Part shown: piece after piece, positions 10,141 through 20,930 of the stretch | Numbering within the stretch: the first letter of the stretch is position 1 | Layout: every line of letters starts with the position of its first letter | DNA from: Urophycis tenuis | Lineage: Eukaryota; Chordata; Actinopteri; Gadiformes; Phycidae | DNA length: 64,000 nt | NCBI GenBank assembly: GCA_036785325.1 | Contig: JAXIVH010000069.1 | Location: 406,822 to 470,821, forward strand | Direction of reading: 5' to 3' | Notes under the pieces: model-generated | Database searches by the model: none | What the model saw: the letters and a program-made list of their open reading frames with translations, nothing else | Told to the model about the DNA's origin: nothing | Program-made: the position numbers and the translations under genes

Positions 10141-10427
10141 GGCGGCATGTAGCTCAGTGAGTAGAGCGGGTGGTTAGTGGTCGTCCACTAACCATAGGGT
10201 TGGGGGTTCGATCCCTGTGATCCCCACTCCCAAAACTGTCTACATGTCAAAGTGTCCTTGAGCAAGACACTGAACCCTGAACCCCAACTTGCTCCCCGGG
10301 CGCTGATCATAGCAGCCCACTGCTCCTATGTACAATAGGATGGGTCAAATGCAGAGAACAAATTTCGTTCCCATGTCACATGGGAATGACAAATAAAGAC
10401 CACAAGGTCCCAATAATTATTATTATC
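10141..10427 (+). mobile_element. tRNA-derived V-type SINE
   Basis: The head has a Pol III A box (TAGCTCAGTGAGTAGAG) and B box (GGTTCGATCCC). The centre, GTGTCCTTGAGCAAGACACT, is the conserved core of vertebrate V-SINEs. The 3' part ends with AATGACAAATAAAGACC and an (ATT)n tail. A second, inverted copy lies at 25521-25806. It is in the 3' flank of the sialyltransferase gene. Confidence 0.85.
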
Positions 10428-10700
10428 AACCCACGCAACCCACGCACGCACGCACACACACACATACATACATACACTAGAGTCACAAATGACTAGAGAA
10501 GTGAGTCCCAATGTGGTTTCCTGTCCTGGAAACCTTCATTATTACCCTTTGGATTGACAAGAAGACCAACCCAGTTAGTCGGCTGCAGGCCGCAAGTCCT
10601 TCACCAAATAAAATCTCAAAGATAAAATCTGAAAAAATAAAAAGAGTCACCGCGAGGATTGCCGTTTGCCCGACGTGCGACCACACCGTTCCCCCGTGGC
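10428..10700. other. 3' flank of the sialyltransferase gene
   Basis: Probably part of the 3' UTR on the - strand. A short (CACG/CACA)n run lies at 10440-10475. Nothing else recognised. Confidence 0.4.
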
Positions 10701-10871
10701 TCACGGCCCCATGTACAGCCTCACTAGTCCAGCCGCGTGCAGCTTCTGCCACAGGTTCATCTCCATACGGAAGTCATGGTTGATGTAGAAGACCACCTTG
10801 TGGTAGGTTTTGTCAAAGTAGTGGTCCGAGTACTTGGCATAGTCGGGCGTCATGTAGCCGTAGGCGCTGAC
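10701..10871 (-). CDS. st6galnac1/2: Sialyltransferase exon 9 (last)
   Basis: Acceptor CCCGCAG|GTCAGC. It encodes VSAYGYMTPDYAKYSDHYFD and ends GLVRLYMGP with TGA at 10701-10703. It carries the end of sialylmotif S, motif III (HYFD) and motif VS (HDFRME, His-x4-Glu), which hold the catalytic histidine and the end of the donor site. Phase 0 start agrees with exon 8. Confidence 0.93.
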   Translation of the reverse strand, partial: VSAYGYMTPDYAKYSDHYFDKTYHKVVFYINHDFRMEMNLWQKLHAAGLVRLYMGP

Positions 10872-11123
10872 CTGCGGGATCAAGGTGACCAAAAGCAAGA
10901 CGGAAGGCGTTAAGACACGGGGCTCAAGGGCCATGGAGCAGCAAATGTTATTATCCTGCTATTAATTCATTTTAGGTAAGTTTACTGGACACATACTGGA
11001 CAAGAAGGAAGGTGATTTTGGCAAATGATGCCGGGAACCGAAATCATTTACGGTTTTTGTGTTTAGACTCGCACCTACTTCTGCCCTTAGAACACTTTTT
11101 GACTTGAAAGGTCAGCCGGTTAC

Positions 11124-11223
11124 CTGGTCACAGGTGTGCACAGCAGCCAGCAGCATCACAGAGCCGGTGGACGGACGGTAGATGTTTCTGTGTTTGGTCT
11201 TCAGCGTGCCGGATCTCAGGAAC
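11124..11223 (-). CDS. st6galnac1/2: Sialyltransferase exon 8 (sialylmotif S)
   Basis: Acceptor GGCAG|G and donor CAG|GTAACC. It encodes RSGTLKTKHRNIYRPSTGSV followed by MLLAAVHTCDQ, the sialylmotif S that contacts donor and acceptor. The Cys here pairs with the motif L Cys in the family. Confidence 0.93.
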
Positions 11224-11469
11224 CTGCCACAGCGTCGTTTGTCAAAAACAAACCATTTAAAAAAAGAAAAGAAAAGAAAAGACAATGGTTGCATTGTGTA
11301 AGAGGGAATGGGGCATCCACCCACACCCCCCCCCCCCAACCCACCCAGATGCATTCTACAGCGCCCTGTCGCAACAACAACAACGTTCATTCATTACACA
11401 CACAAACACTTTCTTTTCGTCTGTCTGGGTCTCTCTGTGAACTCAAGCCACCTCCCGTCGTACCCATCG
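11224..11469 (-). other. Intron, left part before the trinucleotide array
   Basis: A-rich run (AAAAGAAAAG) and a C-run at about 11328-11338; no other signal. Confidence 0.5.
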
Positions 11470-12056
11470 TTCTTCCACCACCACCACTAACACCACCACC
11501 ACCATCACCACCACCACCACCACCACTAACACCACCACCACCATCACCACCACCACCACCACCACTAACACCACCACCACCATCACCATCACCACCACCA
11601 CCACTAACACCACCATCACCACCACCACCACCACCACTAACACCACCACCACCATCACCACCACCACCACCACCACCACTAACACCACCACCACCATCAC
11701 CACCACCACCACCACTAACACCACCACAACCATCACCACCACCATCACCACCACTATCACCACCACCACTAACACCACCCCCACCACCACCACCACCACC
11801 ATCACCATCACCACCACCACCAGCACCACCGCAACCACCACCACTATCACCACCACAATCACCACCGCCACCACCACCACTATCACCACCACCACCACCA
11901 CCGCCGCCACCACCACCACTAACACCACCACTACTACCACTATCACCACGACAACCACCACTAACACCACCACCACTAACACCGCCACCACCACTAACAC
12001 CGCCACCTCCACCACCACTACCACTATCACCACCACCACCACCGCTACCATCACCC
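11470..12056. repeat. (CCA)n trinucleotide array, left part
   Basis: Nearly 590 bp of CCA with scattered CTA and TCA variants. It is the same array as 13378-13562; a hAT element has split it. It reads open as poly-Pro/Ser or poly-Val in shadow frames, which I do not count as genes. Confidence 0.95.
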
Positions 12057-13377
12057 TAGGGCTGGGCGATATGGACCAAAACTCATATCTCGATATTTTA
12101 TCTCGATATCTCGATATCCGATATTATAACGATATTAAAAGAAAAGAAAAAATGGATTAAGTGTGCAGTTCTAACTCCACGCCACAAGTAGTTTTGAGTT
12201 GTTTTTGCTCAAGAAAGCACATATATTTACAAGAGATAATAAACAATATAACTCCACGATACAAGTAATCACCATGAACCATTTATTTAGGTTTTGTTTT
12301 TGCCTGTTGGAAACATGTAAAGTATTAAGTATAAAGTATAAAAGTAAAGTATGTAAAACTAAAAAAACAACAACACCGATACTAAACAATGACGTGTAGG
12401 CCTATATACTGGAGGTTGCTGATTGGTGATCGCTATTGTTATTGTTAAGTCAAGTCTCCCGGCATTTTTAAATACCTCAGCCTTTTGACAGCAAGCCTAG
12501 CACTACGATATCCAGTTAAAAAAAAAACAAAAAAAAACTACGATATCCAGTTATGGCGTCACTTTAGCCAGTCTTTCCGATAGTTTTTTTCTGCACGTAG
12601 CATACATCTCTGGCAGAACTTCCCTAGCAAAATGATTTCGGCTGGGCAACTGGTACCGTAGGTCAATTATTCTCAACATGTTGACGAAACCCCTTTTCTC
12701 AACCACGGCTATGGGGACCATATTCTTGGCAATATGGAATGCCACCGCCTTAGTTATATCGCGCCACTTCTTACTGTTACGATCATAAGGCACAGCACTG
12801 CTGAATGAAGCTTCCAACGAGCTTTGCTTTGGGAGAGAGACAGAAGGGGACTGCGAGCCTTTGGCTACAGCAGCAGCACCACGTAATTTGACACTCTCTT
12901 CATACAACAGTCGGTGGTTCTGCTGCAGGTGGGTGAAGAGATTTGTAGTGTTTCCACCTTTCGTTGCAACCTTTTTCTTGCACTCTTTACAAATCGCATC
13001 GCTTTGCTGTTCGTCTGTAATTCGAAACCCGAAGTACGTCCAAATAACGGAGCCATGATGTTTTTTTTTAGCTACCAACTGCTCACTCTCCACTTGCACC
13101 GTGTTCGCCATGGTTTTGTTGATTGTTATGATGCGTAGAGTGCCGTGTGGGTGGGAGAATACGACGTACATGAAAGGGGCGGGCCGCGGGATTGAGCAGC
13201 TGCGGCTCGAGGCTGGTAGGCTCAGAGAGAAGCTGTCAGGCTGATAAAATAGCGTTCGCAACGCAAAATCAAATTAATAAAATATAATATACCGGTATGG
13301 CGATATTGTCTTAACTTCATATCGCTTTCAAAAATGTACCGGTATAGCGCTAACTACCGGTATATCGCCCAGCCCTA
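12057..13377 (-). mobile_element. hAT transposon, internally deleted, 8-bp target duplication
   Basis: Ends are TAGGGCTGGGCGATAT and its inverse ATATCGCCCAGCCCTA. CATCACCC occurs on both sides (12049-12056 and 13378-13385), the 8-bp duplication typical of hAT. The 1.32-kb body keeps only the N-terminal third of a transposase, so it cannot move itself. The same ends are found at 62197 and 63896. Confidence 0.92.
12551..13261 (-). pseudogene. N-terminal fragment of ZBED-like hAT transposase
   Basis: From the likely start MANTVQVESEQLVAKKKHHG (about 13110) the protein has a BED zinc finger: VIWTYFGFR, CKECKKKVATKGGNTTNLFT and HLQQNH, with the C-x2-C and H-x4-5-H ligands. A Ser-rich linker and ITKAVAFHIAKNMVPIAVVE follow; that last segment is the conserved hAT region before the catalytic core. 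It stops at RLAKVTP, well before the DDE residues and dimerisation domain. About 50 more residues are open upstream of that Met. Deletion derivative inside the TIR-bounded element. Confidence 0.8.
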
Positions 13378-13562
13378 CATCACCCCCACCACCATCACCA
13401 CCACTACCACTAACACCACCACCAACAACAACAGCACCACTACCCACACCACCAACCCCACCACCACCACAACTAACACCACCACCACCAACAACACCAC
13501 CCACACCACCACCACCGCCACCACCATCCACACCACCACCACCACCCACAACACCACCACCA
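13378..13562. repeat. (CCA)n trinucleotide array, right part
   Basis: Continuation of the array at 11470-12056 with CAA and CCA variants, beginning with the target duplication of the hAT element. Confidence 0.92.
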
Positions 13563-13604
13563 CCTGTTTGTTTGTTTGTTTATTGTTGCGCCTGTCGGGC
13601 TCAC

Positions 13605-13688
13605 CTGTTCCTGAGGTAACGGACAAAGTCTGGGTGATACATCTTCAGCTGCTCTGCAGACACGCCATCGCCGAAATACGAGGGCGGA
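13605..13688 (-). CDS. st6galnac1/2: Sialyltransferase exon 7
   Basis: Acceptor CCGCAG|T and donor AACAG|GTGAGC. Encodes PPSYFGDGVSAEQLKMYHPD and FVRYLRNR, the conserved segment between motifs L and S. Phases match exons 6 and 8. Confidence 0.92.
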
Positions 13689-14546
13689 CTGCGGAACAAA
13701 CACGGTATACATACGATCGGGGCAATGAGACACACAATATTAGATTGCACTAATGTTTGAATATTAGACACCTGCAAAATATTCCAAATGTTATCAGCCG
13801 AATAAATGAAATCAAAGAAACAAACAAAAACAAACAAACGATTGACTACATTTGATAATGACAATTGTTATTCATAATATAACATACACATAACGTTCCA
13901 CATTGTGATTGCAGTCCGAGTACAATATTGAACCAAATGACTACAGAGATTGGACGCAAAGAGAAGAAGAAGCAAAATCTCTATGCCCTACTCCCTAGTT
14001 ACTGTGCGAGAGTACAGTAAGGGATACCCTAGGGGTACTCGACATAGGGTTCTTTATGGTTTCATTTGGAACACCCTGCATAGGTTATCAACAGCAGACA
14101 GCGTTAACGTCGCACTTTGATTAGATCTTTGTTCCTCAAGTTAAGAAATAGGATGCTTATGGCATGCTCACGCAACTAACATGGCTCAAAACACTTTACT
14201 CTTCAAAACAAATATGTTCAAACTCCTGTTGCCTGTGGTTAATATATTCTAATGTTTAAAAGTTTATTTTGATGACTTTGGGACTTTTGCGCTGACGCGT
14301 CACTTTGACAGTTGCCTCTCTTCATGGGGGAAGTGCTGCAGCTATGTTCCCTTAGCCCCCTGCCTGCTGTGTAGTTCTCTTTAGCAGTAGCCACTGCTAA
14401 TACCAACGGAATGGGCTCTCACTTAAAATGGCGGGACACTCTGCACAGTCCACCTCGCAGTCCACTATGACGCGATCGGAACGGATCCCGTATTGGAAGG
14501 GATCCCAATCACACACACGCACGCACACACACCGACACACGCTTAC
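13689..14546 (-). other. Sialyltransferase intron
   Basis: AT-rich, no repeat family recognised; a short (CA)n run near 14511-14535. Confidence 0.5.
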
Positions 14547-14650
14547 GAGTTGCTTTTCTCTGGGCCTCGCTGCACTGCGGTGTGCGTGGCGGCAGCCTTC
14601 ATCAGCAGATAGTCACGGTCGTGGTCCGGAAGGAAGACATACCGCGTCTC
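14547..14650 (-). CDS. st6galnac1/2: Sialyltransferase exon 6
   Basis: Acceptor CTACAG|GAG and donor CTC|GTAAGC. Encodes ETRYVFLPDHDRDYLLMKAA and THTAVQRGPEKSN. Both phases fit their neighbours. Confidence 0.9.
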
Positions 14651-15352
14651 CTGTAGACCGGCACGGGAATCACAGGTAGGAAGGTGGGGGGGGGGAGAGA
14701 GAGAGAAAGAGAGAGAGTCATTGACTTGGCCAGAGACCGTCAAAACGTCTCCCTAACCCTAACCCTCCACTGTATGAGACAATCCACGATTATTCCATCT
14801 CAAATCAACAACTTTTACCGCACACTATTTGTCGTGAATTTGGAAACACAAGTGATCTGACCGCATGAAACGTGATCAATTAAAGTGAGGGGAGGACATT
14901 TATTTCAGAAGCTAATTTCTATCATATTTGTTGAAATTGTCTTCATATCCAGCCAGCAAGCCATGGCTCAAATGCTCTGACAAAAAAACCAACAGTTATC
15001 TATGTGTTGTTGCAGGCCTGTAATAAGCCCTTCCAATCATTTCATTCGGCACAAATAAAATGATTAGCTTCCCAACCTATATGTCTATCCTCCTACCCAG
15101 CTACCTGCGGGCACTCATTGCATGTGACCAGATTCTTCCACAAGGCTAGGCAGACCAATCCCCAAAGCTGGCAAGCTCATGTTCTAGGATAGCGGCTTTG
15201 GAGGGAAGCCTGAGGGCAGGGGTGGGATTTCTTTTTGGATTGTTTTGGTTAGCTAAAACAGTTTTGGTCAGCTGGTTAACTGACATTTACAAATCTGTCA
15301 TATTTAATTTATTCAACTGTGTCCATGAATTTCAACACAATTGTGACACAGT
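14651..15352 (-). other. Sialyltransferase intron
   Basis: A short (GA)n run at about 14694-14717 and three CCCTAA-like units at 14750-14767; otherwise unremarkable. Confidence 0.5.
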
Positions 15353-16572
15353 GGCCCTCATTTATCAAACAAACGTAGAAATGAGCGCAAATCTGAACGC
15401 ATGATTCATCTTACGATAGGACCCACGTGAGATTTACGAAACGTATCGTATCACACCAATCCCAGCGTACGAAGGAGCTTGATGTTGAGAGGCTGAGATC
15501 CATCGTAATTAACGTAACACGCCCCTATAAAAGCACGTCTTCTGAAGTCTCGCCCCTAACTTTTACGACATGGAGAAACATCCAACGGCAAAGAAGAAGC
15601 TGAATTTTTCAGAAACAGAAATGGACCCTCCCCCAAGGACACTCACCCCTGCCCACCCAGCACCCCCACCCCTCACCCCCCCCCTGGACATACTTCATAT
15701 TATTTATAGTAATGTTATTTATTGTATTATTTATTTATTCTCAACTGCCGTTGCACCCCCCCAGCCCCATATCCATACAATCCACATTCATCTGTTGTAC
15801 CCGTTCCGTTGTATTGCACTAGCGCACTATTGCACCACCTGTACACTTCTTATATTATATGACTATTTCTCGCACTACCTGTACATTGTTTACATTTTTT
15901 TTAAACATTTTTTTATACTGTTTACAGCCTGTGTCTGTTAGTGTTAGCTACCTCAACAATCACTACCTCCACCTGCACTGTTTACTGTCCCTTTAATAAC
16001 TACTGCCACTTGTCATGTTTTTCAATTTTGCACTCTGCACCTTATTCTGCATTTCTGCATTTCAACCCGTACCTTTATCGCTCATTTGCACTTCTGGTTA
16101 GAACGCCAACTGCATTTCGTTGTCCCTGTACTTGTACTCTGTACAATGACAATAAAGTTGAATCTAATCTAATCTAATTAAAGGCAAGCAAAAAAAACGC
16201 TATATGGAAACAAATCACTGTTGCAGTCAACAGTGTGTCCCATGTTCAGCGGGCTACGGAAGAGGTAAATAATTAATTGAATAATTAATTAAATGTAAAA
16301 TTGATGTTAAATTGATCCAGCGTAAAACATTTCACATTTGACCTATAGGCTATTGTTTGCATTGCATTAAAAGTTATTTTATTCCGAATAAGGTGAAGAA
16401 AAAGTTGTCCGATTCTTGCGGATATACCATGTCTCGCCACTGGTCGCACTCGAAAAAGTTGCGCAGCCTGCGCTCACGTTCAAATTGATAAATGCCAAGC
16501 TCAACGTGGAAATGAGTGTACGTCCATTTTACGCCCGTTTTCTGTCGTACGCTCGTTTGATAAATGAGGGCC
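15353..16572 (+). mobile_element. PIF/Harbinger-like element with nested LINE tail
   Basis: Perfect 18-bp inverted ends GGCCCTCATTTATCAAAC (15353) and its inverse (ending 16572), flanked by AGT on both sides, a 3-bp duplication as in PIF/Harbinger. Inside, CCCCTATAAAAGC precedes an ATG (15570) reading MEKHPTAKKKLNFSETEM, resembling the Myb/SANT-like accessory protein of Harbinger elements. The frame is broken by an inserted LINE 3' end, after which IWKQITVAVNSVSHVQRATE resumes the Myb-like pattern. No transposase remains. Confidence 0.75.
15640..16180 (+). mobile_element. LINE 3' end (CR1/L2-like tail) nested in the Harbinger element
   Basis: Ends with TGACAATAAAGTTGAATC followed by TAATC-type terminal repeats, the short 3' tandem typical of CR1/L2-class LINEs. 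A second copy of the same tail is at 62815-63177, also nested in a DNA transposon. No coding sequence is retained; 5' boundary approximate. Confidence 0.65.
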
Positions 16573-16740
16573 AGTGACACCAATTTCAAACAACTTCCTT
16601 GTTGTGTTCTTTTTTCCTGTTCTTATTCCTAGAACAAACATTAAAGATTAAAAATAGAAACGCTGCTAAAAACAGTTCCTGTTTTTAGCTCTGTTTTTTG
16701 CCGTGTTGTGGCTTGGTCTGGTATGTGCCGGGGTTCTGAC

Positions 16741-16879
16741 CTTGGACAGTGGTGGCCCTTTGTAGCCCAGGCGATTGTAGCTCCTCATGGAGTTCCTCAT
16801 AGTGTTGGTGGAGAAGGTGTAGTGGGTGGTGCGTTTGCCCACATCCTCCTCGAATCCATTGATGATGGCCCCGTTTGTC
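16741..16879 (-). CDS. st6galnac1/2: Sialyltransferase exon 5
   Basis: Acceptor TTAAG|G and donor AAG|GTCAGA. Encodes TNGAIINGFEEDVGKRTTHY then TFSTNTMRNSMRSYNRLGYK, completing the long sialylmotif L region. Donor is GT but otherwise non-ideal. Confidence 0.9.
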
Positions 16880-16936
16880 CTTAAATGGATAGATATGGAT
16901 AAAGGTATATATATAGTATATATATACCTATATCCA

Positions 16937-16985
16937 TGTTCTTATCTTATATAGTATATATTATATACTATATAAGATAAGAACA
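16937..16985. other. 23-bp AT-rich hairpin in intron
   Basis: TGTTCTTATCTTATATAGTA and following bases are mirrored perfectly, leaving a 3-base loop. Flanked by TATA repeats. Confidence 0.85.
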
Positions 16986-17198
16986 TCCAACCATTTGAAC
17001 ATCCATGTACTGTATCACCTAGCCCTCCATTATGCCTCCAACAAATGGGAAGGAGTGGTGGTGCTCAGGAAAAGTGGGGACGTGTGACCGTGCGTTCCCA
17101 CTGAAAGCGTTCCCACCATCCCACTGAGGCCTTTGTCCCCGCGCACGGCAACCCTGCCGGGGGGACTGGGGGTGGTGGGGGTGGGGGGGGGGACTCAC

Positions 17199-17373
17199 CT
17201 GAACACGTAGTCATGGCTGTCGATCTCCTGCCCCTTGCGGGAGCCGTTCAGGATCCCGCCGTTGCCCACCACGGCGCACCGGATGCACTGCGAGCCGTTC
17301 CGACGCCGCTCCCAGTCGTCAAACATCTGGCCGTTGGCCGCCAGGTTGAGGGCGGAGAGCGTGTCGTTCAGCG
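17199..17373 (-). CDS. st6galnac1/2: Sialyltransferase exon 4 (sialylmotif L)
   Basis: Acceptor TCACAG|CG and donor TTCAG|GTGAGT. Encodes LNDTLSALNLAANGQMFDDW then CIRCAVVGNGGILNGSRKGQ and EIDSHDYVFR. This is sialylmotif L, the CMP-sialic acid binding site, with its conserved CAVVGNGG core. Confidence 0.95.
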
Positions 17374-17944
17374 CTGTGAGAGTCAGACAAGCGAGCCGCG
17401 TCATTCTTCCGCCAGATACTCTTCCCTCGTCGGCGCTTTGACCGGGAGCTGCCGACCACGCGCGGTTTTCACGGGGCTTTCTGTCGCAGATACAGTCGAC
17501 GCGCGCGTCATCTGCTTTGGATAGGAATAGGGCGCATTGGGGTTGAGGCGGTCGCACATTGGGTTGTAGCATGCATCTAGCATCTGTAGCGTCTGTAGCG
17601 GCATCTATGTTGTAGCGGCTTGTACTACTACTATTCTACGTCGAAAGTAGAAACTGCAAGGGGCGGAGTTATGCCTTGTTTCCTGTTTATACCGCAGAAA
17701 AACCACAGGTTTGTGTGGGTGGACGAGAAAGGTAACGATGATAAGTGTATTCCGAGCAGCGGCCAAGTCTATGCGATTGTGTCGATTTGAAACCTGTACA
17801 GACCGATTTTCTTGTACGTTTTACCAACGCCGGCCGCCCAAATGCGCACTTTCAGTTCCCCGCCTGCCACAACACAAGGGGTCTGGGACCAACATCAAGT
17901 ACGCTAGTGTGCACGCGCGCACGAGACTGTGAGCAAACGCTTAC
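17374..17944 (-). other. Sialyltransferase intron
   Basis: No repeat family or other gene recognised. Confidence 0.5.
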
Positions 17945-18110
17945 TCTCATAGTCCAGTCCTCCCCATCCAAAGGTGCCGGAGAACTGTTTCAGGCGCTGG
18001 TACTGTTGGGGCGTGACGTGCTTGGCCCACTGGAGCACCGGAATGGTCGCCAGAAAGCGTCCGTTGAAGTCAGTGGACGGCCACTTCCCGGTGATGGTGT
18101 CTTGGCAGGT
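17945..18110 (-). CDS. st6galnac1/2: Sialyltransferase exon 3
   Basis: Acceptor CCCCAG|ACC (phase 0) and donor GAGA|GTAAGC. Encodes TCQDTITGKWPSTDFNGRFL, ATIPVLQWAKHVTPQQYQRL and GTFGWGGLDYE, the start of the lumenal catalytic domain. An alternative acceptor 30 bp upstream would shift the frame and is rejected. Confidence 0.88.
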
Positions 18111-18157
18111 CTGGGGGTCGCAGATTACATTTGGGGGTACTGCCGTTATTATCATAT

Positions 18158-18170
18158 TACACACACACAC

Positions 18171-18226
<56 letters not shown>
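18158..18226. repeat. (CA)n microsatellite
   Basis: About 33 CA units with single CG interruptions, just upstream (in gene sense) of exon 3. Confidence 0.97.
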
Positions 18227-18227
<1 letters not shown>

Positions 18228-18650
18228 CTCCTAGGGGTGTAACAGTACTAGAATGTGCAGAGTGAGTCATTGGGATGGTGATTTGCGGGCGAGTTAGTTA
18301 AAATTAGCTTCCTCATTTCTTGCATTCAGCTAGTTCTTGTATGCCGTCCTAATTATTTTGTTCAAGTTCAGTATTGCGTATCCTTTAATGGCATTACAGC
18401 CAGTCCGAAAATATCCTTTGTGATTTTTTGGATTATCATCTTGTTGTTTGTTTTCCTTTTGGATTAGACATATAATACAGGGCTCTCAAGTTTTGAAAAA
18501 AGTTCAGAGTGAGATTTTGGCGGCGGCGGGGGTTAGGGTGGGGATGGGGGTCTGATCTTATAAATGACACATAGCTTCGTACAAATAAATAAATGTTTAT
18601 TTAATTCAGCATGTCTTAGTGGAGGTGTGTGTGTGTGTGAGAGATAATGG

Positions 18651-18929
18651 TTAGGCCTTGTGTTGTGTGTTGTAGTTGTTGGTGGCAGATTTTGAGGCCT
18701 TGAGCACGGAGGTTGGTGGTTCCCATTTGTAACATAGTGGTTCCAGGTCAGCCATTTTGACTGTCATGATGAATGACAACGTTCCATCAAGTTCCAGGCT
18801 GTTTCGGGTTTTGGTTTTGTTCAGGCCGACCTTGGAAAAAACCCTCTCAGCATCAGCATTTGAGTGAGGGAGGACTAGGACTAATGCCGCTATTTTGGAA
18901 AGCCTTCCAAACTGGCTCAAACCAGTCAC
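18651..18929 (-). pseudogene. hAT dimerisation-domain fragment
   Basis: KIAALVLVLPHSNADAERVF, then SKVGLNKTKTRNSLELDGTL is the hallmark hATC dimerisation segment: SNADAERVFS with the following Lys/Thr/Arg-rich helix. The preceding catalytic core is missing and only about 90 residues are open. Remnant of the transposase of the surrounding element. Confidence 0.75.
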
Positions 18930-19202
18930 TTTTGAAAAAAGGAACCAAGAGCCTCTATTACTGCTTTGCTTTTAGTCGGTTGCCACTTCGTCAATGTGAC
19001 AACTGTCCTCTTCTTAAGCGAGCCCGTGAATCAATGTGACGTTGGAATCAGAATGTGACGTTGTAGCGGGAATATCTAAATCTTACCTGGATACAGAAAT
19101 TCTATTTTCTGATTGGCTGATCGGTAGCTATTTTGAATTTAATTAGCTGGTGCGTTGTAGGGCATTCTGAACTCTACGGAACTACACTTGATTCATCTAA
19201 CT

Positions 19203-19249
19203 CAGGGGTGCTCACACTTTTTCAGCTCGCGAGCTGAAAAAATAAATAA

Positions 19250-19337
<88 letters not shown>

Positions 19338-19483
19338 TCTGATTGGCTGATCGGTAGCTATTTTGAATTTAATTAGCTGGTGCGTTGTAGGGCATTCTGA
19401 ACTCTACGGAACTACACTTGATTCATCTAACTCAGGGGTGCTCACACTTTTTCAGCTCGCGAGCTGAAAAAAGAAATAAATAA

Positions 19484-19539
<56 letters not shown>

Positions 19540-20403
19540 TGTTTTTTTTTGTAGTGGGTAGATCTTTGTGACTTGGTCATTTTAAAAGTAGCTCCTACTT
19601 TGAATATATTGAATGAAACTTGACTGACGTCAGACTTCACGGCAGTGCTTGCGGGCCGTCTTGTGTAACTTATGGATGCTGCAGCTAAAACTGAGTGACA
19701 ATGAGTCAGGCCGCTCGCTATCTCGTTGCAGCAATTTTAAACAATGAGGACATGGTAAACACACTGGCGAATGCGTGCTAAAATCCTCCCAATACCCTGC
19801 CTCTTCTTCTGACGAAGAAATTTGCTCCCCTTTCAACCGTGGCAGACCAACTACAACGGGCCAGGCAGCTGCTTATCGGGCCAACCTTAACATAACCCTC
19901 CACCTCACAGGAGTGCCCCACAACAGCCCCTATGTACAATGTCCGCCCGTGCACAAGAATGGTTAGCTTGATATAGTTTTCTGGTGATTTAACGAAGGTA
20001 AAACACAGTGAATGGCCGTGCGTAACGGCACTGCACTCTGACGCGGCACTTCTCCGGGACTGGAGAAGATGCTGCGGCTACACAGATTTCGTGGACTGAA
20101 GGAGAAGCTTTTGTTTAGATATAATATGAATCACCCACATTCATAGACCAATGCAGGCTAAATATTTAGTTTAGTATTGAACGTATTTGATGATCGGCAA
20201 CACAACACAATCGGTGCGTTGATGCGTAATGCCTTGATCACTGTCTAATGCGCCTGTGCGGTTCACTCTGATTGCCTCCCGACAGGCTTACCTGTATGTC
20301 AATCAAGCGATGGGATGGATTCTAGCCTATAGAAAAAAATAAATCGTTTTTTTTTTTTTTTTTTTATGTCGACGAATGGTTATCGACGTAATGAGCACCC
20401 CTG
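19203..20403. mobile_element. Nested non-autonomous hAT with duplicated left end
   Basis: Right end TGAGCACCCCTG (to 20403) is followed by ATCTAACT. The left end CAGGGGTGCTCACACTTTTT occurs twice, at 19203 and 19433, each preceded by the same ATCTAACT. The doubled left end comes from a ~229-bp tandem duplication that includes flanking DNA, the target duplication and the TIR. No protein seen. Confidence 0.8.
19250..19538. repeat. Two (TA)n tracts in a ~229-bp tandem duplication
   Basis: (TA)n at about 19254-19328 and again at 19487-19537, separated by a copy of the sequence starting TTCTGATTGGCTGATCGGTA. Confidence 0.95.
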
Positions 20404-20640
20404 ATCTAACTGGTCTACTGTTATAAAAAAAAAAACAGCGGCGGAACTTGGAGGGCGTATCCTGGTAATTTTTCTGCGTGAGAAATACAATGTGTGGCGT
20501 GTGAGCGTGTGAAAGAGTTGAAATGCGTGTGTCTCACGCCAAATGCGTGAGACTTGAGAGCCCTGCATATATTTAAGAATATGATGCGCGTTTTATCATA
20601 GCCTAGGTCAGCGCCTATTGTATTCCATATCTATGTTCAC

Positions 20641-20930
20641 TTGGTCAGAGTTCACCTGAACCCTGCAAAACATCCATCCCCCCCCCTCCCAAAAAACCCC
20701 ACAAAAAAACAACCTACCCTCATGCTCTTGTATGTTGTACGTCTTGGCACTTTAAAATTGCTGTTTGTAACTTGTTGTATACCAGCAATGGTTAACCAAG
20801 CAATTGACATGCTTGAAACTTGTTATGGTGACCTTCTTACTGTATTAACAGCAATTAAATGTTTCACTTTCTACTGACAAATGTACCCTTTGTAAGTCGC
20901 TTTAGATAAAATGCCCTACATGTACATGTA
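20641..20930 (+). mobile_element. L2-type LINE 3' end
   Basis: Begins in the C-terminal coding end (FRVHLNPA-like, here VRVHLNPA) and continues with the same 3' UTR as 37240-37400 (TTGTACGTCTTGGCACTTTA) and 40680-40755. 5'-truncated. Confidence 0.65.

Larger units (their letters stand above)
18478..20565 (-). mobile_element. hAT transposon with a second hAT nested inside
   Basis: Left end CAGGGCTCTCAAGTTTTG and right end ACTTGAGAGCCCTG are inverted. Flanks CATATAAT and CATATATT differ by one base from an 8-bp duplication. It holds a fragment of the C-terminal hAT dimerisation domain and the nested element at 19203-20403. Confidence 0.75.

Noticed and set aside
10141..10220. Possible tRNA gene (A and B boxes)
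   Set aside because: The cloverleaf is not complete and the sequence continues into a V-SINE core and tail, with a second copy at 25806; it is a SINE head.
11136..12059. Proline-rich 307-residue open frame
   Set aside because: Most of it is translation of the (CCA)n array, and the non-repeat start overlaps a sialyltransferase exon on the other strand.
18111..18140. Earlier acceptor for sialyltransferase exon 3
   Set aside because: Would start in the wrong phase and run into TAA within a few codons.
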